Made by a program: the position numbers and the translations under genes. A stretch of DNA of 64,000 nucleotides from Gnetum montanum (taxonomy: Eukaryota; Streptophyta; Gnetopsida; Gnetales; Gnetaceae): positions 690,009 to 754,008 of the forward strand of contig MNCI01010828.1 in the NCBI GenBank assembly GCA_015680685.1, in the 5' to 3' direction. Below, piece by piece: positions 12,226-24,510 of the stretch (its first letter is position 1; every line of letters starts with the position of its first letter). Under the pieces are notes generated by a model, which searched no databases, was not told the DNA's origin, and saw only the letters and a program-made list of their open reading frames with translations.

Positions 12226-13530
12226 CTAAGACAAGTGACCAATGACCACATTCTCAATGTCCTTTTGATCTACCATCATAAGATCGAATTCTTGTAAGAT
12301 CACAAGCCACTGTATGACATAGGGGCTCACCGTTGGCTTATTCATTAGAAAATGGATGGCACAGTGGTCCATGTGCATGAACACCTTATATTCAAGCACA
12401 TAATGCCTAAAATTTTCTAGAGCAAACACCAATGGCATAAACTCTTTTTCTATGGTGGTGTAGTTTAATTGTGCACCCACAATGCTTTAGCTAGTGTAGT
12501 GGATGCAGTATGGATGTTTCTTGTCATATAACTATATTAGCACCAATCCTTAGGCATAATTCAATGCATCAGTCTTGATATGAAATGGTTTGGACTAGTT
12601 AAGTGTGTGCAGAATTGGAGTTTTGACAAATTTCTCCTTCAGTAATTGGAATGCTTTTTTACATTCCTTGGTCTAGAGAAAGGAAGCATCTTTCTTTGTT
12701 AGCTTCACCAATAGTTTTATGATCTTACAGAAATTCTCTATAAATCACTAGTAGTAGCTAGCATGTCCAAGGAATGACCAAACATCTTTAACTATTTCTA
12801 GTTGATGAGTTATTCCTTGGATGACCCTTATTTTCTTAGGATCTACCTCAAATCCTTGCTTGCAATATTCTATGCCGCAATACAATACCTTCCTAGACCA
12901 TTAAGTGGATTCTCTACCAATTGAGCTGCAAGTTGGTTTCAACACATTGTTTTAGCACTTGCTCAAGGTAGTCCAGGGATTGCTCAAACATAGCTCCATA
13001 AGTGGAGAATTCATCCATGAAGACTTTCACACCACTATCGATCTGTTGTTGAAAAATGCTCAAGACCAAGTGCTAAAATGTGGTAGAAGCATTGCATGGA
13101 CCAAACAACATCTTGTAATATGCAAAAGTCCCCTAGGGACTCGTGAATGTTGTCTTTGCCTAGTCTTCTAGTGCAATTTGAATTTGGTTATAGCCACAAT
13201 AACCATCTAGGAAACTGTAGTAGTAATGCCTAGATATTGTGTCAAGTACTTGGTCAACAAATGGAAATGAAAAATGATCTTTGAATGTTTCCATATTCTG
13301 CAACTAAAAGTCAATGCCAACCTACCACTTGTGATCTTTCTTTGGCACAATTATAGGTGGACTAATCTACTCACTATCGGCAATGGGATAGATGAACCCT
13401 GCCTTGAGGAGTTGTTTGATTTCCTCTTTGATGATCTACTTCAGCTTGGGGTTTAATTGCCTTTGTGGCTATCTTTTTGGCTTCATGGCTAGGTTAATGT
13501 AGATGCAATGCTAGCATATCCTAGGATGAA
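12226..13530 (-). pseudogene. Ty3 reverse transcriptase and RNase H relic
   Basis: The fingers region reads KEEIKQLLKAGFIYPI and PPIIVPKKD (about 13.34-13.43 kb), then FPFVDQVLD and FLDGYCGYN. The catalytic site reads VFMDEFSTYG at about 13,000-13,040, so the second Asp of the Y/F-x-D-D motif is Glu. The RNase H part includes NYTTIEKEFMPLVFALENF and DHCAIHFL (about 12.33-12.47 kb), then ENVVIGHLS. Several internal stops read TAG where Gln or Trp is expected (SE*ISP, KW*VGID). It copied the element RNA into DNA; this copy is dead. Confidence 0.87.
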
Positions 13531-13987
13531 TCCCTTTGTGTTTAGGGTATGATCAAGCAAAAGCTACTGACCATTTTTCAACTACCTTTAACAACATTTG
13601 TTTCTACTTTGGAGTAGGATTGGCATTGATTATAACCGGCTTCTCATTTTTCAAAAACACATATTCCATTTTGGCTGGTGGTTTTTTCAATTTGAGGGGC
13701 CTTTGTTTAAAATTTTCAAGAATTTCCAACTCTCCATAGTAGGTGTCATTATCTGTATCATCAAAGAGTTGGTGATGAACTTGCTCAAGTTCATCCATGC
13801 CTGTGACATATGCACATGATAGGCTCTCAGTTGGTTTCATGCAAAGTCTGCCGCTTTCAAAATTAGTGACTAGCCACTGGGTGCCCTCCTATTTTGTGGT
13901 TGTTTCATACAGAAACCTTTGAATTTTTTCTTCTAGCACACATTTCTTGCATGCAGAGATAGATGCTTGCTTTACATTGTAGAGTTT

Positions 13988-14290
13988 CTACACACAATTG
14001 CACCTTGTATCACTGTACATGATGCATTGAACTCTCTTCTTCTCAATATTTCCAAATGCATTTTCTTTAGATATCTCCAGGTAAAGATCTTTGATGCCCA
14101 TTTTGGTATTGACAGTGCTTAGCCATGCCCTTCCCATTATGATTGAGAAATCTCCTTTGTAGTTCTCCACTTTGATTATTAGGAAATTGGTAGGATAAGA
14201 TCACCCATAGGTAGTGATCATGATGTCCTCTACTCCCTCTTTCAAAGATTGATCTTCGTTCATGTGGAGAATATGTTTGATAATAATCTA
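13988..14290 (-). pseudogene. Ty3 aspartic protease relic
   Basis: Minus-strand FSIIMGRAWLSTVNTKMG (about 14.10-14.17 kb) is the conserved protease C-terminal strand (ILGR.WL). The upstream catalytic D-S/T-G box is not recognisable, and a frame change lies around 14.2 kb. Confidence 0.7.
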
Positions 14291-14639
14291 AAGAGTGGTA
14301 GTGAGGTTGGAAATTAGAAATGTGACTGCAAGAGTCACGTGGAGACATGGGTTACTGAACGTAGTAACCATATGGATCAGGCTACCGGTAAGGGTATTGT
14401 TGCCTTGGTGGTGTGAGCACCCATGATTGTGGTTGCTACCACTATTGATACTATTCATATAGTTGCAGTGGAGCTCCACTTGGATAATATGGTTGTTGTT
14501 GGTGGAACTACCTAAGATTACCTTGAGGATATGGTAACCTTTTGGATGTTTGCCTTTTTGTAAGTCATAGATGTAAGGCATACACCACAAACTCCTATAG
14601 ATGTGACACAATGGGGCAACATCCCTTAGGATGTTTAGA

Positions 14640-16510
14640 CTAATAGACATCACATTCATGATCATCATTTGATTCACTATCTGCAACCTCTTCTATTGCA
14701 ACAATCTTATCCTTACCTTTATGATCATCATCTGATTCACTACCTTGTTCTTTGGACTCATTAGCAATTTTGAGGATAGCTTGGAATCTGTTGTCCATGG
14801 AGTCACATAACTGATCAAACTTGGCTATAAGTTTAGATTGGAATATTTGAAATGGCAAGGTTTTCTTATTCACCCCCTCATCAAATATGGACTCGTCCTC
14901 ATTGTTGCAAAATTGAACCTTCCTCTTGTGAATGGAAGGATTGTGGTTGTACTCTTCTGCACTTTCTCTTTTTCTTAGTTCACCCTCCTCTTTAACTACT
15001 TACTTGATTAATTATTATATTTGATAGACACTTAGTTTTGATAGTTTCCCCTAGGCATAGACACCGAGGGTTCTCCTCATTTTGGATCGAAGCTCATCTA
15101 TGATGTGGTCAAGTTGATCTAGTTGAGAATAACCATGGCCCAGACATTTGTGCATTAAAGTGTAGTATCGGCCAATGGCAACATCCAAGGATTCGTGTGT
15201 TTCTTGTTTCTATCCTTGAATTTTCTTCCTTAAATTGGACACTCTAGAGTACATTTGATAGTTATCATTAAACAATTCCATCATGGTACTCCATCATCTG
15301 ATAGATTCTGGCTCTAAGGACCAGTACTAGTTTTCTACTTCTTTGATGAGTGTCTTGGGTAACAACTTCAATTTCTACCACTCATTCTCTATATTCTACA
15401 AGGCACATGCATCTTGGAAAGCCTGAATATGGTTTTGTGAATCAAAGTTATATCCCCCTTCAAATCGAGGAATGTTGTTCATGTCTAACCATTTGATCCA
15501 ACTATACTTCACATGACTTGTTGGAATTCTTACTACCTCTATGATATTAAGCATACTTTGGGTAGCAAGTAGAGGCTCATCAAGGCCTTGATCATGAGGC
15601 CTACGATGCCCTCTACTACCCCTTCATTCATGCCAATGTGCCTCTCTTGAACATCTACACCTTTGATCTTGTCTTTCTCGATGGTTCCCTTGATCATTTT
15701 GGTCTTGTTGGTCATTTCATTCATTTTGATCACCTCCATCATGATCTTTCCTTCTTGGATCACAGTCAGAGCTTAAAGAAGAAGAGGATGATGAAGGGGA
15801 AGAGGAAGGAGAACCAACATCATCATGGCACCTGCTACCACTTCTTTGGTGATCATGACCATGATCACGATATTGCTTCTTATCTACATCCTTACCTTGA
15901 CTTCCCCATTTGGATCCTTCTTTGTCATTGGATCCCTTATTACCAAAACCAAGATTGTGAATTGTGGATTGCAAGTTCTAGTTTTGACCTCCATCATTGA
16001 AGTCAAAGAGAGGAGTTTCATTGAATGGAAAATCCTCAAAGAAGCGTATCCCACTAGCTTGTTGGTACAATAGGAATGGAGAATAGTTAAGTCCTTTTCC
16101 CTTCAAAAATTCATAGCACTATTCTAGCTACAGGTCTCATAGATGTTGTGCTTTGGTGGGATGATAATCCCTAGCATCAGTATCTTTCACAATATATTCC
16201 CCATGATGGTCTTGAAGATCACATTGTGTAAGCATTTTGTAGAGCATTGCAGGAATAGCTTAATTAGGCAGTAGCACAATGTTACCTTACATGTCACACC
16301 ACCATAGCTATTCATCCTAGTGTAGGATGAAGGTAAAGTTTGGTACATACTCATCAGGATGAGTATATACAATTCGATATTGTTAAGGCACTGGTTGATA
16401 AGCTTTATTAGACTTGGGTGGAGAATCACTCCTGTGAGAAGAAGACATTCTTGGTTAGCGAAATAAAAATCACAGTGTGCTTCTAAATATTGTTGTAGTA
16501 ATCTTGACAT
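14640..16510 (-). pseudogene. Ty3 gag (capsid) relic
   Basis: The capsid core on the minus strand reads NNIPRFEGGYNF, IENEW, KLKLLPKTL, then ELFNDNYQMYSRVSNLRKKI and KQETHESL (15.2-15.48 kb), matching the retrotransposon gag pattern. An acidic Ser/Asp/Lys-rich stretch (14.64-14.87 kb) lies between gag and protease, and a charged Ser/His/Asp-rich stretch is at 15.7-15.97 kb. Capsid forms the particle in which cDNA is made. Several stops and shifts are present. Confidence 0.75.
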
Positions 16511-16587
16511 GTGATATGACTCTAAGGTTCATTACAATGAGTTAAATACTTTCACTGAATCCTAGATAGTGCACGAAACAACTAAAA

Positions 16588-16607
16588 GGTCCCTAGCAAC
16601 GAAACCA
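16588..16607 (-). other. Primer-binding site, tRNA-Asp type
   Basis: The minus strand reads TGGTTTCGTTGCTAGGGACC one base after the LTR end. It differs from a perfect complement of the plant tRNA-Asp 3' end by a few transitions. This fixes the right LTR as the 5' LTR. Confidence 0.8.
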
Positions 16608-16608
16608 A

Positions 16609-17397
16609 TGATGAGTGGCTAGGTATCCCTATGTCCAACCATACGAATCACTAAGGTGTTATGTGTGATCCAGTTGAATTTCATGGACTTATAGTTATCT
16701 AGCACACTAGCTCTTTTAGGAAGTGAAATAGGCATTATAAATATTCGTTGTCTGCCCAACTACACTTGTGAGGCTCAAGGGTATGGTTTAAGTGTAATTG
16801 AGGTATATGATTTTTCTTATTTTTATGTTTTATAGATTTGATCACCTACACTAAGAATGAAGAGTAGATTAATTTAAAATCTAATGTGTTATTGCTTTTC
16901 TAGCCTAACACAAATAATTGTTCCACTTTCCCAAACACATCTTGAACACATATAGCACTGCTAGGCTACCGAACATTAAGCATTGCTAGGTTACCAAGTA
17001 CTATATGCATGCTTGAAGTGGTCATGCTCATGTTCATTAACAACTGGAAATAAATTGTTTACTTTAAATGCATTAAAGTAAAGAGCAAGAAAGTAAAATG
17101 CATTAAAGAAAATATTAATCTATTCTTAGTGCTAGAAGGATTATCAAAAAAGTTCATTTTATTCCCTTCACACTATTGTGGTTAGGCACATTAGTGTTCG
17201 AACAAAGAGCTGTACATACTTAGACTTCTTCTACAGGCACTCAGAAAATATTCTAACTCTGAGAAAAATAAATAGTAAGAGCTTCGCTACTCTGACTAAA
17301 AACTAACTTGAAAACTATGCAAAAATTGAAGCATAGGCACCATCTTTATAGGCTAGGATATATACCCTGAGGTCAGATACCTTGATGTCACATATCA
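16609..17397 (-). repeat. 5' LTR of the first Ty3 element
   Basis: It starts TGATGAGTGGCTAGG on the plus strand and matches 8030-8845. The right border is ambiguous: 17390 (gatgtca, followed by the duplicated catat) or 17397 (tatca). It is about 28 bp shorter than the left LTR at this edge. Confidence 0.8.
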
Positions 17398-18292
17398 TCT
17401 AGGTTGTTTGTTAAGCCTCTACGGCCAATATTTTTGTAGTTCAAATCTTATTTTAATTTATTAATATAATTATTTTTTACTTGTTCAGCCAATTTATTCT
17501 CAAGGAAAAAAAAAAGAAAAATATGTTAAGTTGACTTTCATGATAATTAAGGATTAAATTCCTTTATAAGTAGGAATGACTTACTTAAATACAAGAAAGA
17601 GAAAGAGAAAAAAAAACAATTTTAATGTGTATTATTTTAATACATATTGGCACTATGTGTTTTCCTAAAATGAAAAGGTTCATCAAAATTTACTACTAAC
17701 CATGAAAGATTAGCCATTTTTTCCCATTCTAATTACTTAGTAGATAATATTGAATCATTTCTAGTTAATATAGTAAAATTTATTCCTTTTATCAATAAAA
17801 TAATTGAGATCTCTTACTATTGAGCAAAGCTGAAAAATAAAAATTTATCTCACCAATTTATATTAATTCATGATTCTGAAAGAGGGACATTCTTTAATAG
17901 GAGGAGAGATGCACATAATAGAATGTGGGGTGATCACACAAATGAAGCATATCACAAGAACATTGAATAAGCTTAAAGTAAATGTATTTGAATTTCATTT
18001 GTCCCACAATATAATAAATGTATTACCTAAGTAATTTGAAATTTACAAGGTTAGTTATCTTACAAGGAAGAATTATATGTGGCATATGTAAGGAAAGGTG
18101 AAAAGTGCACCTATTATTCTTTGACAAAAAAGAAAAAAGAAAAAAAGGTTATAGGTATAGGAAAAGGAAAAAAAATACCATAATAGAGATAAAGATAGAA
18201 AACCCAACACCTAGTGCAAAGTATTTTTATTCAAAATAACTTGATGTATTTTCATGGTTGAGGTTGTGTCACAAAAGCAAGGGTCTATAATC
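17398..18292. other. AT-rich spacer between the two Ty3 elements
   Basis: A/T homopolymer-rich sequence, no domain or repeat recognised. Its last five bases (taatc, 18288-18292) are the left copy of the target duplication of the next element. Confidence 0.5.
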
Positions 18293-19829
18293 TGAAACAC
18301 TGTGAAAATTTCAAGGCATCAACGGTTCAGCAAAATTTGGCGATTCAGGCAAGGAGTCGCGACAAGGTGCGGCACAGCAAGTTCCCTTTTTGGTTAAAGG
18401 TCTATCCTGCCACACTGTGCAACATAGCACAAATAAATTTTAGAAGATAGAACAAGGCGATGGGTGCACGGCGGCAAGCCTTCAACTTTGCAAGTTTTCT
18501 ATATTTTGAAAATCTTAACTTCTAGCATATTACACCATATTACACAACATGGCATAAAGTTGCATGACGCAACGTAATGTCAGAAGGTAGTCCACCACAT
18601 CATCAAAGATGGAAAATATTCAAGACTTCGATGACCCAGCAAAAATCTTAAGGTTCAGACAATGATCTTCAGCATGCTGCGCATTTCAGCAAGTTTCCTT
18701 TCTCGGTTAAGGGGCCTATGACATTGCATTATGCAACGTGGCGTAATAAACCTGGGAAGGATTGATCAGAAACAGAGGAAGCACGTCGACAAAACTTCAA
18801 TTTTTTGCAGGTCCGCTATTTTACGTTGAATTACACTATGAAGCGTAATCTAGCATGGTGCAGCGTAACACAAGCAAAGACAAAAATAGCATAATACAAG
18901 CATTAGTAGTTCATACGTCATGATATGCTCTCTAGCGTATCGCAGCGTAATCAAAGAACAACCTATCGCCAAAGCCCCAACAAGAGTGGTTTCTGACGCG
19001 TTACGCTTTAGAGCGTAAGGCAGTGTGGTGCCGTAAGCTTCAACAGCAAACACATCAAGTCTATGGAATTTTGTAGGTTCAGGACATGCGTCATCTAAAT
19101 TGTGTTTTTCTCCTGACCCTAATCTTATAAATATTCCAGTTGACAAAGATCAAAGGGTTGACAAAAATTTCTCCTAAGATTTGATAGATTTTCTCTGAGC
19201 GATTTTTCCTTCCATTGGTACTCGTTGGTAACTTTTAGCAAGGATTGATAAGAGAACAAAGAGGATTAGTAATCGCAAGAATATCGAAGATAATTGGCAA
19301 GAACCTTTGGTCAAAAATAGTCGGTTGACGGACATTCTACTTCGGGTCCAACCTCCTTGTACCCGGATCTAATAGAATAAGGTAGATCGACCTTTACTTG
19401 CTTCATCTTTGAATAGATTTCTTGTGGTTGGCACATGCTTCACTTAAATCGAAGTCTGCCTGTAATCATTCTATCTAATATATTTCATTCGTGAGTTGAA
19501 TCCTAGATCTTGGGATTACCTACGTTCTAAATCTAATCTCTTGTGCCCTCTTATACGAATCTTACAAATCGCTTTAAATCAATTACATCATTTTCAATTA
19601 CCTTCGAAGTTAACAATATTATATCTTCTCATAAAGAACCATCATTTTATCATCCAAATATTGCAAAATTTTTACTGATCAAGTAAGTCCCTGTCTGATC
19701 GACAAGACCGTTCAGGGCACCTTGGATTTGTTTTTCTCCAGCATGGTCCTCGCATGGATCCGGGATTAAAAACTGTGTACACGGACTTTTGTTCGGTATT
19801 TCCAGCGAACGACGTTTTCCATCGTTATA
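18293..19829 (+). repeat. 5' LTR of the Tat element
   Basis: 1537 bp and colinear with 33595-35146. Differences seen in the first 260 bases are almost all transitions. A TATA box (tataaatatt) is at 19126-19135. The U3 part contains many ttacgc/gcgtaa hexamers, several as palindromes. Confidence 0.93.
19126..19135 (+). promoter_or_regulatory. TATA box of the Tat 5' LTR
   Basis: tataaatatt, conserved at the matching place of the 3' LTR (34448-34457). Transcription of the genomic RNA would start about 30 bases downstream. Confidence 0.65.
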
Positions 19830-19835
19830 GTTTTC

Positions 19836-19853
19836 TGGTGCTAGAAGGAGGGC
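19836..19853 (+). other. Primer-binding site region of the Tat element
   Basis: TGGTGCTAGAAGGAGGGC lies six bases after the LTR. The leading TGG fits a tRNA CCA end. I do not assign the tRNA with certainty. The same word (gtgctagaaggaggg) recurs just inside the LTR of the small element at 38472. Confidence 0.6.
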
Positions 19854-20085
19854 CTTCATATATGATCCACATTTTATGGGTAGTCTTGTAAGCTGTCTGT
19901 ACTCATTTTCAATCAACGTAAATGTAATACCTCCGAGGTTGTTTACGGGATTGTGTGGTGCAGATCGGTTGCTCCGATGATTCCTTTGGAATCCTACAAG
20001 ATAGAAAGCCCTGATTATTACATTAATTTACCTCTGTCCTTGCGATCTTTATCCTTATGGTCATTATTTACCAACTGCGTAGAGA

Positions 20086-23000
20086 ATGACTACATCAACT
20101 ACCGCTGTTGACACTGCCAACCTTGAGAGCCCTTGGACCGTGCAAGTTACGCCTCTTGTGGTCGAGCAGCCAATTAGTCCAGTGCGATCACACCACTTCC
20201 TCAGGCTGCAAAACAAGGAGCTTGAGGGATACACTCAGTGCAGGGAACACTACAATTTTCTCTGTGCTAAACTAGTAGCAAACCTGCCTATGTATGCACA
20301 AGAATTCGAGGAAAAATGAGAGTATGAGTTCATGTATTGCAACAGGAAGGAATTCATTCCTTCACCTAACACCATTGTGCCCCTGACAGATCAACAAAAG
20401 TGGATCCTAGATCAAATGCTGATGGCAAAGACATCGCTAGAGCAACTAGAGGTTTTGTTCCATGATGAAACACTTCATGACGGGCAAGACGATCTAGACT
20501 CTCACTCTAAAGAAGGTAGTCATGCTAATTTCACCATGGCCCCTCCCTCCACGACGTCCCGCATAAATCCGTTGTTCATGGTCACCATGCCTTTGACATT
20601 ATCTAATACTAATCGAGTCCCGCACTCACCATGCCTACATTTTCTCTCTCTGACTATACTTCTGGGCAAAGGTCCATCACAAATCATTCCTCAGCAGGTG
20701 CAATTACCTAACCCATCTCATCATGCACCTACTCCTATGTCACTGCATGTGCATGCGATACCTACATCACAATTACCCACAATGCCAACCTTCATCCCGA
20801 CTCACACAACAGGGCCTGTCACCACAGCATGGTGGGTTCCAAACATGCCTCTCATTGTGCATCCTAAGCAAATGCCCCATCATCCCCATCATCAAAGCCA
20901 GGTCCTGAGGATGCTAAACCCCATCGCGGGATCACTATCTGTGCCCCCGGCTACACAAACAACGTATCCAATGATGCAGCCGACGGTGGTCACCCCATCC
21001 ACACCAACTACCGAATGGTGGATGCCACAAGCAGCACTGCCTATAGGAACCATCCCGATAGCATCGACTATCAGCCAAACTGCTGCCTCCGTCCACCCAC
21101 CTGGTGTGGCTCCTCCTATTGTTCCACAAATGACTTCATCGTCTACGGGTCTGGACCAAGCCTTCCAGCTTATTCAGACCCTTACAGAAGAAGTCAAATG
21201 TCTCAAGGCTACTGGTTCTGACATGATACGAGTCATGGATTTCTACCATGACGATCCTATTAGTCCAGTAGTCCCTGTCCTGTCGTTGCCACCTGGGATG
21301 CCCCTTCCCAATTTTACAAAATACAATGAGGAAGGTGATCCCAACTCCCACCTAGTCACTTTCAGGTTAGAGTCCTTATTACTGCAACAATGGCTACATA
21401 CTATAATCCATGTATTTGCTATGTCCTTAATAAGTAAAGCTCTGGACTGGTATCGAGCACTCCCATGTGCTTCCATTTCAACTTTGGAAGAGTTGTTAAC
21501 TCAGTTTGTGACTCGTTTTTAGTACAACCTGAAGCCGAAGGTCATGCTGGACCAGCTCATGGGAGTCAAGCAAGACCTACTCAAATCGGTTCAAAAGTTT
21601 ATACAGCGGTGGAGTGCTACTTTGAATGAAATCCACGAGCCCATCACGGAAGCCCATCTACTGGTAATCTTCAAGGGGGCAGTTAACGAATTTATCAAGT
21701 CTAAGCTGTATTACCTCACTCCCCGTTCCCTCAGCCAAGCCTTTTCTTAGACTAAGAGCATCCAAGACATGGTGGAGGCTAGCAAAGATCCAGCGTATGT
21801 GGTCTACAAGAATGCCCACAGTAAGGGTAAGGAAAAAGGCAAAGCCACGAAAACGACAGTAGCGGTGGTTGCTGAAGGGGCCAAGAAGAAGAAGAACAAC
21901 AAGAAAACACTTGCAGAGCCTACTCAGCTGACAACTAGCTCAAACGATGCTAATCAAGAAACTCCTTCTACCCTTGAAGCACCTCCATAGCGGAGGCTTA
22001 AATTTAAGCATAAGGATCGCTCAAATTACGCGACCTTACCTGTAAAGCCTTATGAGCTCCTGAAGAAATTACTAGGAACTGGCCATATTCGACACAAGAT
22101 GATGTCCGAGAAAGCTTTGAAATGCCACAAGTGCCATTATGAGCTGCTCAAGAACCCTTCCTTGGCCCAACCTAATGAACCGCTAGTTCCCAAGAACTTT
22201 AGGTTGGACTGGTTTTGCGATTACCATCAATTGTGTGGCCATGACATAGATTACTACTAGGCGTTGAAGGATGACATTCAATGTCTGATCGATCAAGGTG
22301 ACCTAATCTTAGACAGCAGTAGCCTGGCATGCCTAGAAAAATAAGCCATGCATGTGTACCAAGACCTGTTAAATGTAAATAATGTAGGGTACATAATCAA
22401 CGTGGTAGGAGTAGAGGGCGATAATCAGGTGCAACCGAAGTAGCCTTTTGTGTTGCGAACACATCCTCATTCGCCCCAAATAGCAGGTCCATCAGCGTTG
22501 ACAAATGGTGCTCCAAGGTAACCTTTTATCCTTCAAGCCCTGTCTCAGACCACTGTTCGATAGCCCGCTATTAGCAAAGTCGCAGCCCAGTCTACGCCTA
22601 TGCCCAAGGCACCCTTTGTTATCAAGGTGCCAAAACCATCAACCGCCCCTCCTGTGCAGGCGAAAATTTCCAAGTCAACCCCTCAATCCCAACTTAATAG
22701 AAAAGGAGGAGGGGGTATGACGACTGATACGGCCAAGGATCATCTTACGCTGGGGTTTCCCAAGCCTAAACCCCTTGCTTCTGTACCCTTGGCCCCACTT
22801 GCTAAAAACGACAAAGTTACACGAATGCAACCATATACTCCTAGTCAAAGGAAACATAGCCCTCGACCAAATGTCACTCCTCCCTGAGAAATTCATCTCT
22901 TAGGGCGAATGGAAGAGGAAAAAGGTGATAAGCAGCCCGATCGTGGGTGGGATCTCTTCGATGCCTTTACACAAGTCAAATAGGCTCTAAAAGAAAAAAA

Positions 23001-23844
23001 TACTACATTGAGCCTTTATGACTTACTCATGATGTCACAGAAACATCGTGAGGCTATGGTTCATATGCTAACGTCCATACCCATGGAAGAGAGCCTACCA
23101 ATGGACGAAGAAGCAATTCATTCCATCATGCTTCTCCTCACCGCTGAAAAACCTAGGCTTACGCTGTTGATCTTTCACGATGAATCCATTAAGGACGACC
23201 GTGAAAAGGGTCAGGTGACAATGACGTCCATGTTCATGACCATCTAGGTCGGCCAATACTGAATCCGGAGAGTACATGTAGATGATGGGGTGGCCACCAG
23301 TGTCATCCCCTATCCCATAGTGGATAAACTAGGCCTGATCTATCAGATCAGTCCTACAACGACGTCGTGTCTAAAGTCATTCAACGGGGCACAAGTGCAA
23401 GTCAAAGGGATGATTCACATCAACTTTGTGGCAGGGGATTAGTTCCCCATAGACGTAATATTTATTATCGTCGAAGAGATGCCTAGCTTCAACTTGATCC
23501 TGGGGAGGTCTTGGTTAGCTCAACTGAGGGAAGTTTCATCACCTATCCATCAGGAGATCCATCTGCCCTACGCAGGAGGAAAAGTGGTCATCCATGGTGA
23601 TGAAATAATCCCTAAGGCTTTTAATAACATAGAAATGGAATAGAGTTTTAAAATCGAAATGCCTAAAGATCAGTCCCCTATCCAAATACTTGAAAAAGCC
23701 AAAACAGTGGTCGATGACAGCCTAACTTGGGCCGAACTACCATTCCAAAACGAAGACTGTGGCATGAAGGAGCAGGGTCATAAATCTCACCATCCTTTTG
23801 CATCATCAAAAATAAAAGCAATTAGGAAACAACTACATAGTTAG
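20086..23844 (+). pseudogene. Tat gag-protease, one frame with 16 nonsense codons
   Basis: A single reading frame runs for about 1250 codons without a frameshift. It is broken by 16 stops (ending near 20319, 21522, 21750, 21990, 22260, 22344, 22443, 22521, 22563, 22887, 22983, 23247, 23262, 23442, 23643, 23844). Domains: gag N-terminus with YNFLCAKL; gag core (NFTKYNEEGDPNSHL, ALDWYRALP, LEELLTQFVTRF, about 21.3-21.5 kb); a Lys-rich basic tract (21.8-21.9 kb); a Cys/His box FCDYHQLCGHDIDYY (about 22.21-22.26 kb); a Pro/Ser-rich spacer; the protease site VHVDDGVATSVIP (about 23.27-23.31 kb) and FNLILGRSWLAQL (about 23.49 kb). It would form the capsid and process the polyprotein. Confidence 0.9.
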
Positions 23845-23934
23845 CGAATAAACACGTTAGCACGACAGGTTGTATCAGTTCGCGGTGTTTCTTGTTATGC
23901 AGTTCATGCTCTTTCTTATTCCATGGTACTGTAG

Positions 23935-24330
23935 CCATGGCCCGAAATGGTCTAAAACTAGTGAAGGCCCGAAATGGCCTAAAACTAATCGTGGCCTGCC
24001 ATGGATTAAAACTGGTGATTTGGTGTTATTTATTTTACCCTTTCACGCTTGTAGCCATGGCCTGAAATGACCTAAACCTAGCCATGGCCTGAAATGGCCT
24101 AAAACTAGCCAGGGCCCAAAATGGCCTAAAACTAGTGATGTCTAGAAATGGCCTTAAACTATCGATGGCCCGCAATGGCCTTAAACTACCTATTTCAATC
24201 ACAGTTTATGCTTGAACTAATCAAAGGCCCGAAATGGCCGTAAACTAACAATTTCATTTACGCTTTACATTTGAATTATTTAGCGGACCACAATGGCTTT
24301 AAACTAGTAATTTCATTGATGCTATGCTCT
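23935..24330. repeat. About 28-bp minisatellite, gcccgaaatggcctaaaac unit
   Basis: A dozen or so degenerate copies of a ccatggcctgaaatggccta / aaactag unit follow the protease directly. Related units reappear on the other side of the antisense gene (about 29140-29165) and in a minus-strand Tat relic at 42062-42255, so the array belongs to the element family. Confidence 0.85.
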
Positions 24331-24510
24331 TAAAACTAACTACGACTTGTCATAACGCCAAAGCCTATGATCCCATTTACGCTTTACAGAAAAAGAAAAC
24401 AACAAAAGAACATCAAATTCAAGACAAAATTTGCATCAAATATGTTAAAAGAAAAATCTTGTCTCTCGTTCTGTTCCACCACAATAAAAATCATGGCTAA
24501 TACAGCCACG

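Larger units (their letters stand above)
8030..17397 (-). mobile_element. Ty3/gypsy LTR retrotransposon (non-chromovirus, Athila/Tat side), decayed
   Basis: Direct LTRs (8030-8873 and 16609-17397) flank a minus-strand gag, protease, RT, RNase H, integrase order, which is the Ty3 order. A primer-binding site complementary to tRNA-Asp lies one base inside the right (5') LTR. The pentamer catat at 8025-8029 recurs at 17391-17395, a likely target-site duplication, although it implies that the right LTR ends at 17390. The integrase core IWGIDFMGP and the tRNA-Asp primer site point to the Athila/Tat side of Ty3. All genes carry stops and two catalytic residues are changed, so the element is immobile by itself. 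Confidence 0.85.

Noticed and set aside
20935-21476. Minus-strand open stretches opposite the Tat gag
   Set aside because: Shadows of the gag frame; no splice signals or domains, unlike the antisense gene at 24.5-28.4 kb.
20086-23844. TAG/TGA read-through or a changed genetic code in the long Tat frame
   Set aside because: Stops are of all three types and are also frequent in the helicase and antisense gene. The phytocyanin gene uses the standard code. C-to-T decay explains them.
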